This document shows positions 22,151 to 34,015 of a stretch of 64,000 nt of DNA, in pieces. The stretch is from Chalara sp. BL73. Its lineage: Eukaryota > Ascomycota > Leotiomycetes > Helotiales. The DNA lies in contig CAKJVC010000030.1 of assembly GCA_918026815.1 (NCBI GenBank), positions 434,001 through 498,000 on the forward strand, written 5' to 3'. The position numbers and the translations under genes are program-made. Positions within the stretch are counted from its first letter, which is position 1. Each line of letters begins with the position of its first letter. The notes under the pieces are model-generated. The model saw only the letters and a list, made by a program, of their open reading frames with translations, ran no database searches and was not told the origin of the DNA.

Positions 22151-22410
22151 ATAATAAACTATATTAATAATACGAACAATTAAAAAGATTCGATAGAGTT
22201 CTGTTTCGCTTTTATTCTTGTTCTGTATTAATAAGCAAAAACCAATCTGTATTAGTACTAGTGTTGTCACGTGCTAACTACTCGAGTACTACTCAAGTTA
22301 CTCAAGTAGTATTAGAGTAGAGTTAGAGTATATAAAATCTAGCTTGAGTAGAGTTAGAGTATTAGCCTATACTCTACTCTACTCTACTCAATTGACACAC
22401 TGTATAAAAG

Positions 22411-24185
22411 CGTGTAGCCGGGCACTGTAAGCAAAAAAAATGCACTTTAGTAAATGCGGAGAAACCGAATTGCTAAGTGTCTAGTTTTACTGGCATTTTT
22501 TTAATCTAAGCGAGAAAGCGAATAGAGTAAGCCAAGCAATAGTTTGCAATAGCTGTGATCTTGGCTGCTGTAAATCTTTTATTTTTTGGGTGCTAAGCCC
22601 GAAAGTAGCTAGCAATCTTAGCTAGTACAAAAGCATATTAGCATACTTTACAAATAATTACTTCGTATACCGAATCAAATATTAAAAGATTATCTCCGAC
22701 ATAAAAAAGTAAAGAAAAGAAAAGAGACGGCATTGCGAATAAGCGATATATTTTTCAGTTCGGCAAAAAAATAAAACCAACTCAAGTATTAAAAAAAAAA
22801 AGTTGAGCTAATTTATAGAGCTCAAACGCCAATATAACGTGTCAAATACGCGTAAATGCATTATATTTCACAGTTCGTGGCAGAATCCAATGCTCATTTC
22901 TGAAATCGTCGGCGGTATCGTGATCTACACAAGAGGGAGCTCAAGTGGCCGGGCAGGGTTACGCTTCGGCAAGCGACCAATGAAAAGGTGAGTAAATGGG
23001 GTCGAGTCAAACTCATTTGAGTATAAGGAGTAGGATAGGATAGGATAGGATAGGATAGGATAGGCAATTCTGGAAGAGCACCGATGAGGACTGGGAGGAG
23101 AAGGACGAGCTTGAGAGTGTCCAGCACCGCTCAATCAGGAAATCCAGCTTCGCATTCAGCCTTTGTGCCAACACCACGCACAGCACGCAGCTCTGAAATA
23201 GCTGAAGATATGGGCATTATCTTGTCCTTATTATTCTCAATTTTTTTCATGTGGCTCAATTGCGTTTTTGCGATATACCGTTCTTCAAACCACCGCCTAA
23301 GCCTACGCACCATTTCATCCAGTCGAAACGCACAACGCACCCTACTGTACTGTACTCTAGATTAAATTAGATTAGATTTAGAGTAGCATATTAATTGATT
23401 AGATTAGATTAAAGTAGTAGTCACTACCCTAATTTAACCTAATTTATTTGTTACACTGCCCAGGACGGTTACTGTAGAGACGGGTACAGGCTGTAAGCGA
23501 CCCATCAGTGTAATAACGCAGGTTAGCCGACGGCCAGCCGAAGGCTTACAGCCTCCATGAAGGCGTATAGTCAGACTAATGTGGGCTCCGATTGATAGAA
23601 GGCTTTTCGGGGATACCGATTTGTCAAGTCTGGATTTTCGGTTAGGTGGGCGAAATGGGGGTGCGCGGACTTAGACAGCAGTGTAGGGAATAGTATTCCG
23701 GCAGTAAATACTGCAGTATTTGAAGTTATAAATACTACTACATAAGTATGTCGTACAAGCCCAAAGCTTCCACCAAATTTGAAATCCGTTTGGGCTGAGA
23801 CCCTTTATCTTCCTAACCTTCCTGCCCAACCCGGCCCAGCCCCAGAGTCCCCATTACATATAAAGTAACTTAATATCTTGATTCCCCAACTGGTCACTTC
23901 AAATCCACCTTACTCCAACTGACCCCTCCTTCAAGCCACTAACTTTACCGACGTGTTCATTAAGACGAAAAATGAAAATATGGCTTTGTGGCGGCTCCGC
24001 CTCACTGCTCAGCCTTGCTGATGAAGGTCTCGACCTGTGCCAACGCATCCTGAAACCTGCAGATTGCGCGGTGCAAAGCTGTTACCCACCGACAGGGTGT
24101 TTAAAAAGGGCCCAGTTGACGCTCACACATTCAAATGAGCGAGCAAGTTCCCCTCATCGCCTAGAACACTTCCCTTTCAACGACA
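22411..24185. other. Intergenic with small repeats; promoter of the NB-ARC gene
   Basis: Contains a TAGGA pentanucleotide array (23031-23064, about seven units) and a fragment with GATTAGATTAGATT and a CACTG-type right end (23346-23459), similar to the inside of the hAT MITE at 33497. A 16-bp palindrome AAATACTGCAGTATTT sits near 23706. A TATAAAG at about 23859 is some 325 bp before the next gene's ATG. No gene supported. Confidence 0.4.
23346..23459. mobile_element. Probable right-end fragment of a hAT MITE
   Basis: The block has GATTAGATTAGATTAAAGTAG and related repeats, as seen inside the 33497-34015 element, and ends GTTACACTG, which is hAT-like. No left end or target duplication was found, so it is a fragment at best. 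Confidence 0.35.
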
Positions 24186-27100
24186 ATGGTAAGTCAATAC
24201 CCCACCCCAAACAACTTTGATCTCGAGTTTATGTCATCTTTGTAGTCAGCTAGCCTGACCCAGGTTTACCCTCAGCCTGATTCGACGTCAATCCAAGGAC
24301 ACTCCCCTCGAGTTGAGTACGAAATAAACATCGGTCAAATTAGATTCCAACTCAATGCTAATTACTCTCACAGCATAGTTTTCGTCCATGGGCTCAATCC
24401 TCTCAACCGAGACGGTCACTTCGAGAATACGTGGCAGCATGAGAAAGTCTTGTGGCCAAGGGATCTACTTCCTCAGAGAATCCAGTACAGCCGCGTCTTG
24501 ATCTTCAAATACAATTCCAATATTGCTTTTGACGTCTCGGAGGCCGGAATTCGGGAGCATGCGAACGCACTACTAGACCATGTTCAAGGGCACAGGCAAG
24601 ACACTGTAAGGCGCTAATTCCGGATCGAAGTATAGCCTGATATCGTTCTAGGAGACGGCCAACGTCCCAATCATCTTTGTGGGTCATAGTTTGGGGGGGC
24701 TTGTCATCAAGCAGGTGATATTCCTTCCTGGCTTCGAAGAATAACAAACAGCTGATCGTGTACACAGGCTCTTGTTCTGGCTAAGCAGAATGATAGGGTT
24801 TATGGAGAGATCCGTAGATGTACAAGAGCTGTAGCCTTCTTTGCAACCCCTCACAAAGGGGGAAATGGCATGAGTCTCGGTGAGAGCATTGCAAGTGTTG
24901 TAACCTACTTTACGGGCAATTTGCGCAACGATATCCTTAAGCACTTGAGGAAGGACTCGAAGCATTTGGCCAATTTGACGGCGGATTTCGCACATCAATA
25001 CGAGGATTACGAGTTCTTGACAGTCTATGAAACCGTGGGGATGGTAAAAGCCCCTCTGCGTACTGTAAGTTGAGAGTAAGGGAGGCTTGGAGCGAGGAGA
25101 CTGACACTTCCATTAGATCGTCGTTGACTCGAGTTCCTCCGTGTTAAACTTAGCTGGTCACAGAGAACATAAAATCGACTTGAACCGAGATCACAGGCGA
25201 ATTTGCAAGTTCGAAAGCGACACGGATCCAGACTTCGTACGAGTTGTACGCCATCTGAAAAGGCTTGCTGACGCAGCGGCTAGCACCACGAACCAGGGGC
25301 ATCCCCATGAAGAGCTTACACAAGATGGCAGCTCTGGAGAGCCTGTAAGCCCTGATCTTCATCCAATGTTCGTCCGATCGGACTAATTCTTAAGACTGCC
25401 ATCCCAGCACGCGCGGCGAAACTGTCCATGCTGGCCTCGAATGCTCAACCCTTCTTCGTCAGGCAATCCACTTTGCTTTGCAATATCGAAGCTTTCATGA
25501 ACAACAACCAGGCTTGTCTAACGGTCACTGGACCTGCAGGGTCCGGGTAATACCCACTATGCTATGCAGGCGATGTTCTGATGCTGACTTTGCAAAGGAA
25601 ATCTGCTCTTGTACGAAAGTTTGCTCTTGATCGGCAAGAGTCCCACAGCATCTTTTGGTTTTCTGCAGAGAGCCCAGATACCATACAAACCGCTGTAAAG
25701 GAAGTTGACGCCAAGATATCCAGTCAAGGAAGTCGAACCTCCTCTCTACGCCAACCTTTCAAGGACTGGCTTGCGAAGGAGCATGTGCCTTGGCTTCTCA
25801 TCTTTGACAACGCTCACGATGGCTTCGACGTCACTGGCTTGTGCCCGCGTGGAAAGGGCAAGATCATAATAACCAGCCGTCACAGAATTCGAGCACCCAG
25901 CACCGATTTGCTGTCGATGAATATTGGTCCACTGAGCCCAGCGGACGCAGAATTTCTTTTCAAACGAACATGGGAACGTCAACGAAGTACCGCTCCACTG
26001 TCCCAAGCTCCAGCAACCCAATCAAACTCAGCGCTTTCATTTCTACAAGGACGTCCCCTCGCTATCGTGTTGGCTGCATCCCATCTGGCTCAGACCTGCC
26101 AAAACTGGGCCTCGACTGTGTCTCAGCTTAGTGCTTTAGTAGAGGAAACCGTGCCAGACTCAGCAGATGTGGATCCCTTAATCTGGAAATGGGTGTGGCT
26201 TGTATTGGGAGATTTGGGTCCATCAGATTCGCAGTTTCTTGCGCTCCTTGCCATTCTGGACTCTACTTGTATTCCGATGGAGCTGCTGGACTCTACGAAC
26301 TACAGGCCATTGCTACCTCGACTTAGGAACTTAGGACTGGTACAATCTGGGGTAGATCACATCAAACGATTTCTCTACATCCCTCTAGCAATCCGAGATT
26401 GCCTGTATCGGTTCCTAGAGTTGCAATCGAATGAATTCCACGATGCCATCCTGCAGCAAGCCGCAGATCTCTTAGACACGATAGTCTCGTTCTCAGATAC
26501 GGAAACTGTCGCCGATGCTTCTCGCCGTCAGAAGACCCTTGAAATGGTGTTGCCTCATATTCGAGAGGTTTGTCTTCGATCAAAAAGCCTCGGGCTGGCC
26601 CCTAAAAATGCAATGGCCGACCGTCTCCAAATACTCTCCGCGCATGCGCTTGGAGAGGCTAGTTCTCGCTTGATTACGCTTTCTCATCGACAATTCTGGA
26701 GAGCATGGCTTGTGAGCAATGGATTTGACTTTCCGGATACTATAGAGGCGGATGAAGATGAATCCGAATTCATCGAACTTTCGACCTTGCCTCCGTGGAT
26801 ATCAGCAAAACCGGACCCGAGCTCAGAATCAGGCCAAAAGCTACGCTCTATTATCCTCGAGTCCTTGTATACATTCTATCAGGATGACTTGGTAAAATGT
26901 CTCTTGATGGGTGCCATAGGTCATTGCTGGCATGGTATTCGAGAGGATGTCTTCGAGCTCGTGCGACAGTTCCCGAATGCGCCTCAAGATAACACTCGGC
27001 TAGAACAGATGAACGATGCCATTGAAAAAGGCGCAACTCGGGGGTTGATGACGGGGGCCAAAAGTGCCGTCCAGAGTAAGGAAATGCTCCAGCACTTCCT

Positions 27101-27776
27101 AGCGGTTGGCAAACGCCATTTGAATCAAATTGTCAGTATCATCGCAGCAAGCCTAGAAGATTGCTGTGGCGAGGGCGGCTTCGACGATGAGCTCCTCAAA
27201 TCTGCAATATCTACTTCTCTGAAGCCATATGCTTTACGAGCCTTTCCAGTCATGGGCCAAGGTTTTGTAGTGCTCTTCCGAGGCGCAATTACAGGGCCGT
27301 TGTGTACTGTCCTTGAAAGCGGCTTCCCTCGAGGAAGCGCACCAAGTCTTGACTCTCTGGAAACGTCAGCTGCTTTCATTGTGGGTGAATGCTCGACTGG
27401 CTTGTTAGAAGAGCATTCACGGAAACTAGCCAAGGCTTACTGGGAGATCATTGAGGCCATGTCTCTCTTTATTGCGTCCGACGTCATCTCAAAGCTTTGC
27501 GCCTTCTCCGGACAGCCACAGTGGACAGAACATCTACTAAACAAAACGATCGAGCTTAATCGTGAAGGCATCATGCGGCTGGAGCACAAAAGGACTCCAC
27601 TTTGGAGATCCTCACTTCGGCAAGCTGCTTTCAGATGTGAGCAAGCTCGGCAGTGCCTGACTGGATGGGGTACAATTCAGAATGAGCGAGAGTACAGTGA
27701 TCAGGAACGGTGGGAGGAAAACTGTATTTACTTAAGTGTTGATGCCACCAGTCAACCAGTTGACTGGCTTGTTTAG
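24186..27776 (+). CDS. Alpha/beta-hydrolase/NB-ARC (NLR-type) receptor
   Basis: Seven exons: 24186-24188, 24246-24605, 24652-24714, 24768-25064, 25117-25344, 25395-25546 and 25598-27776. All junctions keep frame and give 1093 residues. The first exon is only ATG. Residues 40-230 form a lipase-like hydrolase: IVFVHGLN (49-50 oxyanion), Ser134 in FVGHSLGG, then FFATPHKGG. The NB-ARC follows: P-loop GPAGSGKS (about 362-369, split by an intron), LLIFDNAHD (Walker B, about 433-441), GKIIITSRHR and GRPLAIVLAASHLAQ. The C-terminus (about 350 residues) has no TPR or WD repeats I can see. Known fungal NLRs sense non-self and trigger heterokaryon incompatibility or defence. One acceptor (AAG at 25394) is less certain. 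Role inferred. Confidence 0.88.
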
Positions 27777-28625
27777 TCCCCTACGTTGTCTTTCCTTTTT
27801 GGAAGTTCGATGTCTCTTTCTTGACCGAACCACAGATCCTTTCTGTATAAGCCATTTCTTGACAATGACGTCGTTTTTCGAGATATGTTAGCAGTCGCCA
27901 CGGCACATAAAAGATTTCATTTCCGGATCGGGTCGCCTGACTCAGGAATCGTACGGTTGTGACGAAGTTATGGCTAATGGCGGTCACAGAGGAGAATTAA
28001 AAGAGTCTGTTAGCGGTGGGGCAACACGCGCCGCCCCCGCGCCCATTCAACATTCGCAACAACCATCGCAAAACGCGCGCGCAAATTGCGTTTTATAAAA
28101 ACTATTTCATTAACATTACTTGTTTACACTTGCTAATGGAATATAGCCTTATTTCAAGCGTTTTAGCGCGGTTTAAATACATTATTAGTATAGCGAGCTT
28201 AAAAGTTTAAAAGCGTAAATGTAAACATTACGTATAAACTAGTCTAATTCGAAAAAATAAATGTAAATATTACGTACGTTTGCTAAAACTTTTGTTTGAA
28301 GCTTTTTGTGTGTAATTGTAAACTTAAATAATTGTTGCATCGACATTTAGTATTTAGTATATAGCGTGTTTTAGTAACGGCAATAATATTAATTTGCTTA
28401 AAAGTAAAAGTGTAAATATTATATAATTTAAATGTATAAACACTATATAAACACGAATTTCGTATTGCTAAACTGTTATATAGCAGTTGTACATAAACAA
28501 CTAATAGTAATTAAAATATTGCATTGTATACTGTAGCAATATTGTAATTGTTTCGTTTAACTTATATATAAATAATTTAATTTAATTTAATCAAATGCAA
28601 CACTGATTGTGTCAGTTTTTCTTTT
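27777..28625. other. Intergenic, strongly AT-rich
   Basis: No gene. From about 28080 the sequence is low-complexity A/T with scattered TTTAAGT/TAAAAGTG words. Near 28560-28625 it includes the end of an old open frame on the minus strand that is interrupted by two solo LTRs. Confidence 0.4.
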
Positions 28626-28879
28626 TGTAACAACTCAAGCTGAATAGAGATCTCGATCCGTGGATCTAGATAGAAGGACTCAGAAGTGTAAACAACTATC
28701 AATTGTTATAACTAAGAGAACAAGCTACGGACAGAAGAAGGGAAGGAAAGCAGTGCTTTATATACAGGAACTGACCGGAGGCCAGGATAGGCGAGCTTTG
28801 CGGTGTCCGGTGCTGTGCTCTGTCCGAGCTCTGGGGCATCCGATGGTGAGCTCCGCCCCAGAAGGCCAGGGCCGTGACA
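28626..28879 (-). mobile_element. Solo LTR of the gypsy family found at 42 kb
   Basis: The minus strand starts TGTCACGGCCCTGGCC and ends CAGCTTGAGTTGTTACA, matching the 288-bp LTRs at 41978 and 48334 at both ends and around TATATAAAGCACTGCT. The 254-bp copy has diverged in its middle. Target duplication CTTTT at 28621-28625 and 28880-28884. Confidence 0.9.
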
Positions 28880-28929
28880 CTTTTTAGTGTCCTAATAGCG
28901 ATAGACCGCTTAGGTTTCGGTGCGCTTAA

Positions 28930-29218
28930 TGTAACAATCGGTATGCCCAATTGATACATGGCAAGCAAGGGTGCGACCCGGAAGTCAGTAGTGTGGATAC
29001 AAAAGGATGAAAAGGGTGCGATCTAGGGTATGAGGGGTTTCAGACTAGATACGGGGTAGAGTCGGAGTCGCCTATATAAAGGCCTACTTCTACCCTCTAC
29101 AATTGTTCCTCATGTTTTTGTATCCTTCGTAGGTAGACCTATAAGGCAATCACTATCAGCCTATTGTACGCACTCCCATATGCCTCTATTCTAGCCAGTG
29201 ATTCCTTGCGTCGTTACA
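28930..29218 (+). mobile_element. Solo LTR of a second family, 289 bp
   Basis: It starts TGTAACAATCGG and ends GCGTCGTTACA, with a TATATAAAGG promoter box at about 29079. Target duplication CTTAA lies at 28925-28929 and 29219-29223. No internal part is present in the window. Probably the product of LTR-LTR recombination. Confidence 0.85.
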
Positions 29219-29423
29219 CTTAAAGCTGCTTGAAAAAGTACGTCTTTTTTTATGAAATTATTTTTACTATCCTCGTCGCTATTGTCAGTCTGCACAGCTT
29301 GCCTAGCCAGAGCTGTAAAAGGGTTGCTGGCGGTTAGATTATTAATTGTCGTTGTTCTTCCACGTGACCTTGCTTCGCTTGCGGCACGACGCGTCTGACG
29401 CGTCGTATCACCTGCCTCCATTC

Positions 29424-29834
29424 TTTATGCTGTGCTCTCCTCGCTATTCCCCTCCTAAGTCTACTAAGTTCGCCTCAAAATCGATCACCAACAGATACCG
29501 CCCCTGTACAATACCTATATGAGATACAGTATCTTTACTGTCTATATTGTATAGTAGGAAGCAAAATTAGTGTCGCACTGAACACTCTGTGATTTAATTC
29601 TGGACCTATATTTACCCGACACTAGTACTGTTACAACCTAGCTGATATTGTGAGGGTCAGCGTCAAAAGTGGAATTCTGCCTGAGGACTTAGCTGACACT
29701 TGCTGACCCATCTAATAAAGGCAGATTCTACTCTAGCGACTGTAGCTCCTTGATTGTGTCCTCCACTTTGTGCTTTGCTTCGAAGAATGGACAAAATGCA
29801 GTTGCGCGTCTCGACTGAGTCTGCAGCTAGTACA
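29424..29834. other. Retroelement-like leader region, no gene
   Basis: No coding frame supported. On the minus strand it lies upstream of the gag-like ORF and contains GTTGTAACAGTACTAGTG, which may be an LTR start, but no matching partner was found. It ends at the left target duplication of the LINE. Confidence 0.3.
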
Positions 29835-32587
29835 CACACACACACAATTTATTAACGCCCGGCGGCTAACCCGATAGGGCAACTATTACTAATATACATG
29901 TACATTTCTTAAAGTGAAATCTTGACTCCTTGGGCCCTTAAATCAGCTGTTTCTGGCTTCTGGCTTCTCTTTTCTGACTTATCTCTATGGATTCTCGTGG
30001 GTTAGTATTGTTAGCAGGCTAGCTTGAAGGCTATTCTCCAAGTGTTCAGCGTCCTATCCTCAGCAGCTGAAGCGGTGCCTCCTGTCTTCGGCACAAGGTG
30101 ATTAGTGTTAGGCGGTTGAAAAATAGTTAAAGAAGGGGGGGAGAAGGGGTTAATTTTGTTGGCTGTTTTCTTGCCATGGGTCAGCATCAAGCCGGCCTGT
30201 GGCTATCGCGAATCGTATCGTCGCTCGGACAGCTTTCATGTCCGGGGTCCAGTTCTTGTCACCCGATGGTGATTTTCCTCCCAGGTAGAATGAAATGTTG
30301 CTCCTGTGAATTTCTGTACACTGAAGCATCTCTGTTCGGTGCGTGGTCCATCTTCGGCACCGAAAAAGGAAGTGTTCAACTGTTTCTCTTGCTTCCCCGC
30401 AGGCGCACTGATCTGATGGTGCAGCTTTGATAAGGAATAAATACGAATTCAATCTCGCAATTCCTGTCCTTAGCTGCGCAAGCACACTCGCTTCTCGCTG
30501 TGTTAACTGGTCGTACAACTTTCGAGTATGTTTGCCCGGTAATCAGTGTGCTGACAGCTTTGATTAATTGATTAATAGACCTATTAATCAAAATCAAATC
30601 AAATCAAAGCATGTATTAATCATTAATCAAAGCTAATCAGACCTGATTAATCAGACTAACCTAATTAGGAAGGCGGTAAGCCCGAAAAAGCGATTTTTTG
30701 GCAGAATTCTGGAACTTTCTAGAACTTTCTAGTTTTTTTATTACTAACAATTCAATTACTAATTAATTGATTTGTAAACTAATAAATCGAAGTTTCTAGA
30801 ATTTATTTTTTTAGTATATAAGCACTGAATTTTCTTTATTTGAACTTTTTTTACAGTACAATTTACTTGCAATACAATTTACTTACAACGCAATTTACTT
30901 ACTATTCAATTTACTTATACTACAATACATTATATTATATTATATTATATACAATGTCTCAGCAACAAATACAAGCAAATCGTATTATTCAATTACAAAA
31001 CGATTCGAATTACGAAATAGATTTTAATAATTAACTAAATATTTTTAAAAAAATATTATTTGAAAAAATATTAAATCCGCCACAAAACGACAAAAATAAA
31101 GCTCGAACTGTTACAGTTAAATGTTTACAAAAAAGTTGCAAGTAAGCTAACTGTTTTTTATTTTTATTTTTTAAATATTTAACTAATAATTTAAAATAGT
31201 AAAAGTTGGGAAAATCAAAAAATAAATAATTCAACTAGCAATTATATTACGCATTATAAATATATGCATCCTTTTATTAATATAAAAGCTATTATAAACG
31301 ATTCAGAATCAGGTATATTAAATATTTGTTTTAATTTTACTTTTACTAATTTTTTAATAGAAGCCGATATAGAAAACACTAGTTAATCGTCGGCTATAAA
31401 TGACTATTTTAATCAAAATAGACAATTAAAACGACCGAAATCACCTGATTTTTATATAGAACAATTTAAAGAATTACTTTTAAATTTTATTATATTAAAT
31501 AATATAAGTTTTCGAGCGATAGAAAGTATATCTTTTCGGGATCTTTTAAATTATTTATTTTCGTAAGTTAAGTTTTTTTTTTTTTTAAAAAAAAAAAAAT
31601 TAATTAATTAATTTTTGAATAGAAAAGTTCCGCCGATTTATTACAGAGTTTTAAAAGCCGATTTAGACTCTTTATTTTTAACAAAACAAAATTTAATTAA
31701 AAACGAATTAAAAAAACAAAAAGAAAATCAAGGAAGCTTTTCTATAACTTTAGATACTTGGACCGCTATTAATCAAGATTCTTATTTCGGAGTAACTATG
31801 TAAGTTTTAAGTTTTATTTAAAAAAAAATTAAAAAAAAATTACTAACTAAATTTTTAGACATTTTATTAATAAAAACTTCGAATTAAAGTTTTATTATTT
31901 AGCTATTCGAATATTAAAACATAAACATTCCGGAGTTTATTTAAATAAAATTTTAATTCAAATTTTAAAAGAATACGATATTGAATATAATATTACAAAG
32001 TACGGATTTTTATTTAAAAAAAATTAAAACTTTAACTAATTGTTATAATAGTATTACTCGAGATAACGCTTCGTCGAATAATACTTTATTATTAGCTTTT
32101 AAAAATCATTATAGTTTACAAGCTATAAAATTTCAAAGCGATATACATTGTGTTGCTCACGTATTAAATTTAGTAGCGCAAGATATTTTAAAAACTATTA
32201 TTAAAGACGATTATTCCGATTTACAAAATGTTTTTAATATAAAAAACAATAACGACTTTAACGAAGATATTTCCGGTAAGTTTAATTTTAAATTAAGCTT
32301 TATTAAAAAAAAAACTAATTAATTAATAGAATTTTCTATTTGGAAAAAAGTTCGAAAAATAATAATTGGTTTAAAATATAGCCAAGAAAACCGACGACTT
32401 TTAAAATCGCAAATAAAAGTTCAGAATATAGAAAATTATAATATACTTCAATTAGGTAAGTTTTTAATACTTTTAATTTAATTTTTAGAATTATTACTAA
32501 TATAATATATTAGATCAAGCTACTCGATGGTCGTTTACAGCTAATATGCTTAAAAACTTTTTATTTTTATATACGCCTATTAAAGCT

Positions 32588-32797
32588 TATTGAAATAAGT
32601 ATGCTAAGTTGACCACAGTCAACTTGAGGAAGGGAAGCTTGTGCTGTACGCAAGGTCTGCCCAATCGCAGTGGTTCAGGAAGAATTGATTGATTGTAGAG
32701 CTCTACGGAGGTGCTCAGTAAAAGGGGTGCGACCCTTTCACTGATGACTAAGCTAGGCCCATGCCTTACGGGTGGGCTACACCACCAATTCTCAACA
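32588..32797 (-). mobile_element. Short solo LTR-like insertion, 210 bp, inside hAT B
   Basis: On the minus strand it starts TGTTGAGAATTGGTGGTG and ends TTTCAATA. The direct repeat AAGCT (32583-32587, 32798-32802) flanks it. Removing it restores the transposase frame as TPIKAVISTLDSK, which confirms both borders. GC content is higher than in the surrounding hAT. A SINE is less likely: no A/B box pair and no A-tail. Confidence 0.78.
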
Positions 32798-33290
32798 AAG
32801 CTGTTATTTCGACATTAGATTCAAAAGTGTTTAAAAATAAAAATATTTTACTTACTGATAAAGAAGTTAAATATTTAGAAAATTGTTTACAAATATTAAC
32901 TATATTTGTAAAAGCAACTACTAAATTACAAGCCGAAAAATATCCGACATTTTATTATATTATTCCTGAAATTTATAATATTTACAAAAAGCTTGAAAAA
33001 GCTAAAAAAGAATTCAAAAATGTATGATTTTTATTGTTTTACTAAATTTTTAAAATTTTAACTAACTTTTAACAATAGGATCTAGTTTTAAAAGATGCTA
33101 TAAATAAAGGAATAGCAAAATTGTTAAAATATTATCCTAATAAAAGAAATATTTATAACGAAAATAAAGCTATTTATTTAGCTTTAATTTTAGACCCTAG
33201 AATTAAAAAAGAAGGATTATTTAATATCGGTTTAACTTCTGGCCAAATAAACGATATAGAAACAAGATTAGAAACCGATTTTTTAAAGTA

Positions 33291-33350
<60 letters not shown>
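33291..33350. repeat. ATT trinucleotide microsatellite
   Basis: About twenty uninterrupted TTA/ATT units in an intron-like part of hAT B, between FLK and the next transposase exon. Confidence 0.9.
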
Positions 33351-33496
33351 TTTAAAAAAAGAATTCTAATTTTTTAAATAGCTATAAAAAAGATTACGAA
33401 AATAATTTACCAATCGTCGGTAATACGGAATTTTCGGTTTTAAATAATTTAAATATTATTTCGTCTGACGACGAAAACGACGATTTAGATATTTAT

Positions 33497-34015
33497 CAGT
33501 GTATACACAAGTTACTCTAATTACTCTAATAAAATTTAAGTTACTTTAATTAGATTATATTAGATTAAAGTAACCAATTTTTTATTAGAGTTAGATTAGA
33601 GTTAGAGTAACACTTAACATTACTTTAATTTTACTCTAATTTTATAATTACTTATGTCTAAGTTATAATTTGTTTAAGTATAAGCGTAATATAGTTATAT
33701 AACAGCGACTATTTACAATACTATTAGAAGTTTACAGATTTTTTTTAGAAAGTTCGAAGTTTTATTAAGCCGAAGTTCGGAAATAGAAGTTTATCCGTGC
33801 CGAAACTCGCTAATTTAAAAACACTAGTCTTAATGCGGCATGTATCGAGCCGGAAAATTAATAATCCGGTATCACGTGTCGTTACTCTAGTTACTCTAAT
33901 AAAATTTAAGTAATCAAATTAAATTAAAGTTAGATTAGAGTAATAGCTTTTTTATTAGATTAGAGTTAGAGTAATATTACTTACTCTAGAGTAATTACTC
34001 TAATTGTATACACTG
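33497..34015. mobile_element. Non-autonomous hAT element (MITE), 519 bp, inside hAT B
   Basis: It starts CAGTGTATACACAAGTTACT and ends as the inverse (TTGTATACACTG). Target duplication ATATTTAT at 33489-33496 and 34016-34023. Inside it are arrays of TTACTCTAATTACTC, a motif shared with the ends of hAT A. No coding capacity. It interrupts the acidic part of transposase B (DDENDDLDIY). Confidence 0.9.

Larger units (their letters stand above)
18878..22402 (-). mobile_element. hAT transposon A, 3525 bp, very AT-rich
   Basis: The ends are CAGTGTGTCAA and its inverse TTGACACACTG. Perfect 8-bp target duplications TATAAAAG lie at 18870-18877 and 22403-22410. Both ends hold arrays of TACTCGAGTA-type palindromes. 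The transposase runs on the minus strand. Base composition is far more AT-rich than the flanking genes. Confidence 0.9.
28573..29421 (-). pseudogene. Unrecognised retroelement-like ORF, interrupted by two solo LTRs
   Basis: From the ATG at 29421 the minus strand reads MEAGDTTRQTRRAASEARSR ... KNNFIKKDVLFQAALS (to 29224). After removal of the LTR at 28930-29218 and one CTTAA it continues APKPKRSIAIRTLK. After removal of the LTR at 28626-28879 and one CTTTT it continues RKTDTISVAFD and stops. So about 95 residues were one frame before two insertions. The basic, Thr-rich start is gag-like, but I cannot assign a family. Confidence 0.5.

Noticed and set aside
29831..29848. Independent CA microsatellite
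   Set aside because: It is the tail of the LINE, directly next to the left target duplication.
32588..32797. SINE or tRNA-derived element
   Set aside because: No A/B box pair, no tail; a 5-bp duplication and TG start fit an LTR better.
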